Positions 56,528-64,000 of a stretch of DNA of 64,000 bases are shown one piece after another. Source of the stretch: Amphibalanus amphitrite (Eukaryota > Arthropoda > Thecostraca > Balanomorpha > Balanidae). Both the position numbers and the translations under genes were made by a program. The stretch's first letter is position 1. Each line of letters begins with the position of its first letter. The stretch covers positions 186,001-250,000 of the forward strand of contig NW_024882200.1 in the NCBI RefSeq assembly GCF_019059575.1. Reading direction: 5' to 3'. Below the pieces are notes generated by a model that saw only the letters and a list, made by a program, of their open reading frames with translations, made no database searches and had not been told where the DNA came from.

Positions 56528-57882
56528 CAGAGTGTAACGAAATTATCCGGCCACATCTATTTTTTCGCCATATCTGTTCGCAGTTTCCTAATCCTTTCTG
56601 ATGTTAGAAGTGGGAATACTGGATGAATACGTGCCTCTGCTATCGGTTTTTAACTCAGCAGTGACCTGACCTTGTCATGTGACTGTTGCTCTGACTAGGA
56701 GTCGATTCACAGACGGGTTCACATGGTAGTTTTTGTCCAAGCCAGTTGCGAGAAAGGGATACAATCTCTCCTTTCGTGGTAAAATTGCATGGCGGCACCC
56801 ACGGCGTCATGAGCCAGAAGCTGGTCTGCCAGCAGCTGGACATCAGCAGCAGCCAATTGCACATCTGCCTGAGGCGTGGTAAGCTGGGACTTCGATAGCA
56901 GACTCAGCCCGGTCGTGACCACAAAAGCCGCCCTTTGTCAAGTGGTGAGGAGAGTCAAGATAGCGGCAAGGAAATGCCACCAATCAATCCGCAAATTGAC
57001 TCGAATTCTTACCAAGTCAGATAATAAGAGTCCCATATCATGGTTTACCGCTACCCGCCCTTTAACTTGGTTCTAGTGCCCTTCAAACCGAAAAAGACAA
57101 CGAAACTGACGGGAAAACAACCAGTTCACCACCTTTCGCCTCACGCCAGATCGCGTCCACTGGTTGAACAAAGATAATGGTGAGGTGGTCTGGTTGGATG
57201 GGTAGCCGTTCGAGCTGTATTATCCTTTGAACCGTCAAATCGGACATGTATGGGCGCCCAGCCGCTCGAACTTGCTGGCCTTTGCCGCCGTCAAACATCC
57301 GGACAATATCCAGAACTGGAGCATGTTCAGCTGCCTAGCGATGCTCCAATAGGACAGTGTCACATAATACCGCCATCAACGTCAAGCATTACGGGAGCAA
57401 CATACTGGCCAATGAATGGTTGGAGCCGCTCAACCAGACGGTATAGGAGGGCTCGGTTTCTGAACGCGCACTGATGCCTGATTCAAGCCACGCTGTCTTC
57501 ATGCGCGGCGTGCTACTTAAAAGTCCCTAAAAGAACGGGCAGTGATGCCGATAGAACCTTCAATTATTCTGGGCTAACGCTTATGACTTGGAAAAAGTCG
57601 CGATCCCAATTCAATCGAAAAACTGTGGGCTCTTGTTCAGCAGGTGACTGAAGAGACGCCCGCCACAAGCACCGCCCAACCGCAGGCACAGCTTTAGACG
57701 GCGTTGGTCCGCATCAAAGCCAGTGTGCTGGAGAATCCAGTGGCTGAAATGCTCCAGAACATTCGCCACTGTGTTTTTATGAAAGGTGGCTACATGCTCA
57801 GTTAAAAGAAAAAGTACCAGAATGTTTTGCTTTTTAATTACAGCGGGAAGAAAGGTGCCCGATAATTTCGTTACACCCCCTG
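56528..57882 (+). mobile_element. Tc1/mariner-superfamily transposon fossil, 1355 bp
   Basis: The left end is CAGAGTGTAACGAAATTATC after TA (56526-56527). The right end is GATAATTTCGTTACACCCCCTG before TA (57883-57884). The inverted repeat is about 22 bp with two or three differences. The length is typical of an autonomous Tc1/mariner. The transposase on the plus strand is broken. Confidence 0.88.
56690..57780 (+). pseudogene. decayed Tc1/mariner transposase
   Basis: Three plus-strand frames contribute fragments in the right order. A helix-turn-helix-like piece with RKCHQSIRKLTRILTKSDNK lies at 56960-57035. A middle piece with VKHPDNIQNWSMFSCLA lies at about 57284-57340, in the place of the KHP..VMVWG block. 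VKHYGSNILANEWLEPL lies near 57379-57430. The C-terminal catalytic block with DPNSIEKLWALVQQ lies at about 57600-57645, corresponding to the DLNPIENLW motif that holds the last catalytic acid. Stops and frame changes separate the pieces, so the gene is dead. The first two catalytic aspartates cannot be placed. Confidence 0.8.
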
Positions 57883-58481
57883 TAATGTTCAAATGGTTGC
57901 TAAATTCGAAATCAGCTCCAAAAACTAGCCTAGAAACATGTGAAACTCGAAAAAGTGAACCGAGGTCAACAAAGGTCATTGAGCTGACCTGACCTTCAGG
58001 TGACCTTGACACCCACCCTCATGCAGAGGACCAGCATCATATCACATGTTTCAACGCTTGAAACCACGTAAAGACTGCAAACGCGCGGCTAATGCGAGCC
58101 GACATACGCCGAATCGCGATTCGGGCCAAACATGGTCTCGAGAAATAGGTCACAGGTCAAATGTCATTTGGGTCACGGTCATGAAATTTTCAGGGTAGGT
58201 GTAAAATTGATAAAATCGGGGGTATTGAAAGTTTCGTCGCGATCGGACAGTTTTTACTTGAGTTACTAACGAAAAACCGATGTGGTCCGTTCAACGCCTC
58301 CTTCTATACGGGCGAGGGAAAAGCGCAACCAAAAAGGCAAAAATATGCACATGCGATAACCTATACTGCGAAAAAAGGTGCATCATTTTTGAACGTCGCC
58401 GACAAATTGCAATTACCCCAAGCTCAGGCAGATGTATGGTAGAAAATACCCCAAGTGAAATACACTACGGCGGAAATAAAA
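57883..58481. other. interior of the inverted-repeat interval with AGGTCA-type clusters
   Basis: AGGTCA/TGACCT motifs occur in both orientations at 57959-58014 and 58142-58188. The rest, including phrases such as GTCGCGATCGGACAG, resembles the AGGTCA-bearing element family. No gene. Confidence 0.5.
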
Positions 58482-58530
58482 TACCCTACGGCGGAGCTCG
58501 GTTGCAATTTGTAAATACGCGACCGGTCAA

Positions 58531-58852
58531 ATCGTAAGATTCGCAAAGGCAAACATTTGATTTCTGCGCCAAGGCACTGTGTGCGCTGTACGCGGTCTCT
58601 GACTGAAAACTGAAATTAAACCCCATGAAATTAGAGACTGAGTGAGATTGACTGAAATTCAATTGTTTGTCTTCGTGCGTGGTTTCAGCCCCAATTTGTA
58701 TTCAGCTTACTTGTCTGGGCTGTTTCCGGGTTCGGCTGCAGCTTAGATCAATATACCCTGGCTTTGATATTCGGTTTCGGCCTCGGGGTGTGGTTTGAAA
58801 ACTTGAAAAGGGCAGGCCAGTGACCACAAGAGAATTTTGAATTGATAGCAAC
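58531..58852 (+). promoter_or_regulatory. presumed NUP88 promoter and 5' UTR
   Basis: 322 bp between the right inverted-repeat arm and the NUP88 start codon. No TATA box or other clear element. The length is close to the 375 bp on the CUX/CASP side, so before the 4-kb interval arose the two starts would have been about 700 bp apart, as in a bidirectional promoter. Confidence 0.4.
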
Positions 58853-59068
58853 ATGAAGCTAGTCCCGGCAATGATTGAGGGTTTGAAGAATTCAGAGATC
58901 TTCAGTAAGCTTCGCAACGTTTCTGGTGAAGGTTCAACAACGGCTCTGCCCGCTGATCTACTCGATATTTTTGGGCAGTTTTTGTTCTTCTGGGATTTCA
59001 GTGAGCAAGCAGTACATGCTATAAATTTGAACTACGAGAGTTCTGGTCGAACTGAATCTGAATACCAG
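58853..59068 (+). CDS. NUP88-like: probable NUP88 first coding exon
   Basis: 72 codons from the ATG at 58853 to ACCAG|GTAGGT, phase 0. The protein begins MKLVPAMIEGLKNSEIFSKL and contains GQFLFFWDFSEQAVHAINLN, ending SEYQ at the donor. Nup88 proteins begin with a short segment (…F.(R/K)LRE.L), then a first beta-propeller strand with (L)F(L/V)WD followed by a variable loop and (S)QYQ before the next exon. The spacing and order agree. Nup88 is a beta-propeller and coiled-coil nucleoporin on the cytoplasmic side of the nuclear pore, partnering Nup214 and Nup62 in export. The exons that follow (RLLCI...PKRWG type) are not found up to 64000, so the assignment rests on one exon. Upstream in-frame starts were not found. 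Confidence 0.6.
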
Positions 59069-59192
59069 GTAGGTCTATCTGGCTCACCATACTGCATGAC
59101 AAATTGGCAGCTGGCAGATGGCAGTCAGCTAGTCATTAACTTTGCTTTTCTTGCTTTGCAGCATTAATGATAAAATGGAATCAGCTTTTTAA

Positions 59193-60232
59193 CCCTCGGC
59201 CTGGCAGGAGGGGTCGATGCGACCCCCCCTAAGGTTTTTCTAAGATAGCGTAAAAACGGTGGCGTGCAGCCGCCGCGCCGCCAAATTTGGTACAGCCTAT
59301 GGGGCAACCTTTTTACATATGATCTGAAAATTTCAGGTCCGGGTGACCTTGGGTCAGGTCACCAGGTCAGAAAAACCGGTACAAGGTCATGGTCAAATTT
59401 CAATTTTCTTTTTGCACCTGTCCAACCCACAGTTTTGGACTGATTTCCTTCAAACTTTCAGGATGTGTTAAGTTCACCGAGTTGTATAATATATAGTTCG
59501 GGTTTTTTGAGGTCACTGACCTGAGGTCAGTTAGAGGTCATTACGTCGTAATGTTAAGTCTATGGGAAAATACTAAATTCGGAAAATACTGGAGAAATCT
59601 GCATCGTTCTATCACTTTTGTGCTTTGAAACCACAGTACATAACAGCAGGTCACTTGGTGCTTCTTTGTTTGGTGTATTTATCCATGGGTCAGGTCAAAT
59701 GAGGTCAACTGAGGTCAAATTACGTTTTTGCCAATAACTTGGCACATAATGACGCTAGAGCTTAAAAATGGTATCATTGTATTCCTGGTGATCAGCCGAA
59801 TCGAATGATATGCGATATGATGCAATTTGGTTAACTTGAACTTAATTTATTAATTTAAGTTTACTTAAAATTTAAGAAAAACTTTAAGTACACTTAAGCA
59901 AGCTAAAAAGTATATTATTCGACGCGCCTTGACGTGCTGAATTCACTGGTGCTTTTCTTTTTGCTCTATCTTAAATAGATCAAAAGTTATAAGCGAAAAA
60001 CTTTTGACCTGTTTTTAGCGAAATTTCTACATTTATACACCCCCAAAAAAACCCTAAATATTGACCTAGAGCAACCAAATTTGCACAGGGGCGAGAACTC
60101 CAGGGGTCCCACCTACCTACCAAATTTGGTGTTTCTAGGTGCCATAGGAGCCAATCGCGAGGGGTGGTCGCATCGATCCCCCCCCCCCCCCTGCCAGGCC
60201 GTGTTATGAAAAATGCCCTGCCAGGGCGAGGG
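59193..60232. mobile_element. TTAA-flanked (piggyBac-like) element, 1040 bp
   Basis: It starts CCCTCGGCCTGGCAGG and ends CCTGCCAGGGCGAGGG (one mismatch in 16), flanked by TTAA at 59189-59192 and 60233-60236. A second inverted pair follows (GGGGTCGATGCGACC on the left, GGTCGCATCGATCCC on the right). AGGTCA-type clusters lie at 59339-59398, 59509-59543 and 59687-59721. The interior is AT-rich with no transposase. A 14-base C run lies at 60178-60191. Confidence 0.88.
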
Positions 60233-60236
60233 TTAA

Positions 60237-62821
60237 AATACACTATTGTAAGAATTGTAATAGTTAGCAACATTTTGGTAGTTTTTGACCTCAACTTAAT
60301 CATAGTCCATTTTTTTTCAGGTTCTAACTTCTGTTGACACTTAGATGGGTCTCTATTGTCATCTTGTATTCTCTTTTTGTTCCAGCTCTGTTGTTTTTTG
60401 TTTTCCCTCCTCTCCCCCCAAAAAAATTGTATGGAATGTTTGACATTATCTGCTGAATCACTCTCATGTTCTCTGTGACTTTTTAGCACTTGTTGCTGCA
60501 AGTGGTATTCCCCTTTCAAGATCCACTTTGTTACAATATTTGATTATTTGCATAGCAGTTCAAAAATGAATGTGCAACCTTCAGTGTTATGATGTGTGTC
60601 TCCCCCTCAGCCCCTACTGGGTATACTAGTGTAGGTATCTATTGCTGACTAATACTCAATCAGCAATTCTGATTGAGTATTTTCCTGCATTTATTCAAAT
60701 TTATATGAAGCATCCTGGCAATTATATAGGCATATGACAGGGAGTGCAACTGAAGTGCTGATGATCAAACATGTCAAATAGTCATGTGTCAAACCTGAAC
60801 TAAATCCTGCATCTTAATCTCTACCAAACATCAGAATGGAAAGAAATACTGGACATTAACATTGGCTAAAAAGTATCCCATGTATTCTCAGGTGGTGTGA
60901 TTGTGAAATTTTAATGGAATTGCCTGAATAAGCATCTTCGGTCTCATTTCTGGTGTCATTGAATTTTAGAGTGTTGGTTGGGCTTGTCTCAGTTGCTCGA
61001 TATATGAGACTCACATGCCCCAGCAGAGTATGAGAGCCCTCGTTTAAGGAAGGACTCGACTTGCAACCCCCTCCCTGACCCTTTCCCCCAACCACTGACT
61101 GGGCTGAAGATGAAGTGGATACAAATTATCACATTCACCTCTAACCGTGAATTTAGTCGCTAGAACAGGATGAGGAGATCCAGGAAAATTGACAAAAGAT
61201 TAAAAATAGCTAAAATCAAACTTTTGCTGTGAGTTCTCCAAAGATCGGTAGTGCTGGCACGAATACGGTCCATGCAATGCACCCCTTGGATTTTCGGGAA
61301 AACAAGTTATCCATTCTCGTTCGTAACTGACCTCGCAAAAGTATGTCGGCCTCACTGGGATCCAAATGGTCCCAGGGTTAGTTCTCTGAAGGCCTTCACA
61401 GGCGTCTAAGTTCTCGTGTCGACCGTTAAACTCCTTTCTTCTGTTGTTGTTTATGAAGGCCCATGCAGTTTTTTAAGGTCCCTACTCCCTTGACAGACCT
61501 TTTAGGGCCTTCGCCAGCTTCAAGTGCTCCATGCAGGCCTCTGAAGGTCCCATCGGCGTCGAGGGGCCCATGCCAGTCAAGCATCTGATGACCCCGCATC
61601 GACCTTTGTTGAGGACCACCCCTACGTAGGTCGCCGATGGCCAAGGTGTGCCTTTGAGGGTGTATTGCATTTGTATTGCATTGCATTGTACAGCCCACCG
61701 CTAAAGTAATGTAGGGTTTTACCAATCTCAACGGTTGGCTTTGACTGGCGATTATTTAATGCGGAGTGATCAAAAAGAAGATGTCAATAGCTAAAGTTGC
61801 AGTTGCAAGGGTGACGATACATATAAGCTACATTCAAAGTTTCATTGTAGTCTGTGATGCGGCCTCCGCCACCACCGTCAATCAAACTCAAACTACTGGA
61901 TGCATTGGGATAGGGCACATGTATTGGGATCCAGTAATGTGGGGTAATGACAGAGAACCTTGGGTTGGTAACACCAGTCACCGTAAAAACCTGTCAATCA
62001 CACACATGAGAAAATGGGTTAAAATAATGCTCTCTCAGCAATAAAGCGCACACATTCACACTCACATACACACTTCGCGTTAAATGTGACACATGAAAAT
62101 GTGGCGAACGTTCAATCGAAACTTTGGTAAACGCATGATAAATAATCGAAACCAGTACGCTTGTACTTTGTAACAGAATGATAGCGCGAAAAAATTATTA
62201 ACACATGGTGAAGCCAAATCGCGACGAACGATACAACGGAAATGACTAGAGAAAAATAGAAACGTACTCTTTCCAGGTACCTCGAGTGACAACAGTGTGC
62301 TGTCTCCACAGTCACTCCTCCCAGTCGCTCAATGCGCAACAAAGAAACAAACAAATAGCCGCCCAGCTCAATTAGCACTCATTCAATGGCTGGCGAACCT
62401 GCAAATGAGGAGAAACCAAAGTCAGATACAACTGTTACGCAGTTACATGGCTCCCCAAATTTGTGGATCACAAATTTCCTGCAATCCTCTCATCCACGAA
62501 ATCAAAAACAATCTTCTGTAGCAGCATCACCTGGTGGTAACACAAGAAAGATACACCATCTGACGTGGTCGGCGGTTGCCACCGCGGGGCAAGGGCACTC
62601 AGCAACGCGGACGATTCACACGGAAACGTACGAACGGATGTACCCTGCTACCTCGGATACACCATTCATCACCGAGTCGAAACCGAGACTTATAAAGCCT
62701 CGATCGCGAACGGCGCGCACTCGTCCAAACGTGACCTCCGGGATATCGAATCGCGCGCGCGCGCGTCACTGAGCGTCGGTAGCGTTCACTTTCACACCTG
62801 CGCGTCTCTCACGCGCATCGA
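60237..62821. other. NUP88-intron sequence without a recognised gene
   Basis: Mostly AT-rich. It contains the perfect hairpin at 60651-60681 and a degenerate repeat at about 61370-61660 (phrases AAGGCCTTC, CTCTGAAGGTCCC and GGGCCCATGC, similar to those at 52640-53400 in the other orientation). The stretch 62040-62821 may include the 3' LTR of the BEL/Pao element: on its minus strand CTTTATAAG lies near 62690. LTR ends and a target duplication cannot be fixed. Confidence 0.4.
60651..60681. repeat. perfect hairpin
   Basis: AATACTCAATCAG and CTGATTGAGTATT form a perfect 13-bp stem around the loop CAATT. No adjacent T run or known element explains it. Confidence 0.85.
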
Positions 62822-64000
62822 TCACTGGGCCTCGTGGCTCCCCGTCTGGGAATCTTCCCGGTCGTGCAGCAGGAGAATCAGGCGATTCACCGGCCGGTCG
62901 TAGTCACTGGAACCGATTCGCACGCACACTTTGCGGATCAGTCCATCGGCGCTCGGGTACACACACACGATGCGGCCGAGCGGCCACCGTGAGCGCGGCT
63001 CGTCGTCGTGGACGACGGCCACGACGTCTCCGGGCTGCAGGTTACGGCGACGTTGCACCCACTTGTGGCGTTCCTGCAGGGTCGGCAGGAACTCACGCCT
63101 CCATCGGTCGCCAGATCTGGTCCGCCAGAAACTGGACACGCCTCCAGCGCTGACGCACGTACAGGTCGGTCTGGGAGAAGCTACCGGGATAAGGCACGGC
63201 TGCTCTCTTTAGTGTTAGTATCTGGTTCGGGCTCAGGGGGAGGAGAGTATCGTCCGGCGCTCCGCTGAAGTACGAGATCGGACGGCTGTTGACGATCGCT
63301 TCACACTCTGTCAGCAACGTCCGGAACAGCTCGTCGTCCAGTGTGTGGCCATGAGCCATGATCAGCGGAGTCAGCGCCGACCTCACGCTCCTGATCATAC
63401 GCTCCCAAGCCCCTCCCATGGAACTTGCCATCGGAACGTTGAACCGGAACTCGAACCAGTCGCAGTCCTTCTTGAGCAGCTCTCCTCTGATCTTGACATG
63501 ATCCTCCTCCTTCAGCGCCCCCTCCAGCATGTTCTTACCTCCCACGAAATTCGTCCCATTGTCACAGAACAGCTTGCGAATGGGTCCTCTCCGACAAGCA
63601 AACCGCCTGACAGCGTTCAGGAAAGAGTCGGCAGAGAGTGAGTTGACCGATTCTAGATGGATGGAGCGGGACGCCAGACAGCTGAAGAGTATTCCCTAGC
63701 GCTTGACCTCACTTCTTTTCTCTTTCACGTTGAAAGGCCCGAAACAGTCGACTGCACAGTGGCTGAAGGGTTCGGCTGGCTCCGTTCTCTCCGGTGGCAG
63801 GTCGGCCATCTTCTGTGTCAGCGGACTTCCGCGGAGTCTCTTGCACTTGACGCAGTCGAAGATGTAACTGCTCACTGCGGAACGGCCACCAATCACCCAA
63901 TACCCAGAGGCGCGGAGCTCGTTCAGCGTCGAGCCGCGACCGCCATGACACGTCCTTTCGTGACACTCTCGCACGATGACTTCCGTCACGTGGCTCTTCC
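62822..64000 (-). pseudogene. BEL/Pao-type retrotransposon pol, 3' part (integrase), broken
   Basis: On the minus strand, entering from the right edge, comes an integrase zinc-binding segment (HERTCH...CVKC, H-x4-H and C-x2-C pattern). The catalytic core follows, with the first Asp at 63747-63749 (AVDCFGPF), the second at 63561-63563 (CDNGTNF) and the Glu at 63402-63404 (GGAWERMI). Then come the BEL-type hallmarks EAIVNSRP, PNQILTLK and WRRVQFLADQIW, and a C-terminal tail with GDVVAVV, RWPLGRIV and DRPVNRLILLL (the DUF5641-type end of BEL/Pao pol). Two lesions are visible: an in-frame TAG at 63696-63698 and a one-base frameshift at about 63105-63111. The gene is therefore not functional as it stands. 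Gag, protease and reverse transcriptase would lie beyond 64000. Confidence 0.93.

Larger units (their letters stand above)
54539..58530. mobile_element. 4-kb interval bounded by 49-bp inverted repeats (putative DNA transposon)
   Basis: The left arm 54539-54588 (TTGACCGGTCAGCGTATTTA, then CAAATTGCAACCGAGCTCCG to GGGGTA) and the right arm 58482-58530 are reverse complements with about two differences. Next to the right arm a partial second copy of the TACGGCGGA motif occurs (58438-58475). A 3-bp AAT repeat fits at the ends but is weak. Inside are a Tc1/mariner insertion (56528-57882), a GGTTAGG-rich patch (about 55998-56045) and AGGTCA-type clusters (57959-58014, 58142-58188). No transposase of its own is recognised. 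It fills most of the space between the CUX/CASP and NUP88 starts. Confidence 0.6.
59069..64000 (+). other. NUP88 intron 1 (if the call is right), continuing out of the window
   Basis: Starts at the donor GTAGGTCT. I see no plus-strand exon resembling the second Nup88 segment. It contains a TTAA element, a hairpin, a degenerate repeat and a BEL/Pao remnant in antisense. Confidence 0.45.

Noticed and set aside
57611..58012. 133-codon minus-strand open frame
   Set aside because: It overlaps the plus-strand transposase remnant and the right end of the mariner element, and matches no family.

Overview
The window is eukaryotic (metazoan) genomic DNA with large introns, short exons and dense repeats. 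It has no bacterial operons, no plasmid or phage genes and no CRISPR array. Two conserved genes can be read from spliced exons. On the minus strand are the first three coding exons of a CUX/CASP (cut-like homeobox / CASP) gene, at 54101-54163, 28885-28995 and 24798-24924. On the plus strand is the probable first coding exon of NUP88, a nucleoporin (58853-59068). The two start codons face away from each other about 4.7 kb apart, so the genes form a divergent pair. The organism is an animal, possibly an arthropod such as a crustacean; that guess is weak and rests on general composition and transposon content.

Layout. 1-24797 is the continuation of CUX/CASP intron 3. It alternates CpG-rich islands with AT-rich DNA, holds one short hAT-type element (13281-13635) and two large microsatellites (16.5-16.9 kb and 18.1-18.3 kb), and no exon I can recognise. 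Exon 3, intron 2 (4 kb) and exon 2 lie at 24.8-29.0 kb. Intron 1 (28996-54100, 25 kb) is the repeat-rich part: a mariner-like fossil (33985-35306), foldback elements, a nested hAT cluster (39489-42470 carrying two younger insertions), a tRNA-like SINE head, and two TTAA-flanked elements. The second TTAA element (43610-51463) is split by a complete LINE (44567-51234) with both reading frames open and a 15-bp target-site duplication. 54164-58852 is the intergenic promoter region, largely filled by a ~4-kb stretch bounded by 49-bp inverted repeats and containing a decayed Tc1/mariner. 59069-64000 is NUP88 intron 1 and beyond, with a third TTAA element (59193-60232) and, at the right edge, the minus-strand 3' end of a damaged BEL/Pao-type LTR retrotransposon pol.

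Nothing here forms a multi-gene pathway. The biology is a nuclear-pore gene and a cut-family gene sharing a divergent upstream region that transposons have remodelled. The points most worth following up are the intact LINE, the arrays of AGGTCA-type motifs in several elements (resembling nuclear-receptor half sites), the palindromic inverted-repeat pair spanning 13.5 kb of intron 1, and the inverted repeats lying almost symmetrically between the two promoters.
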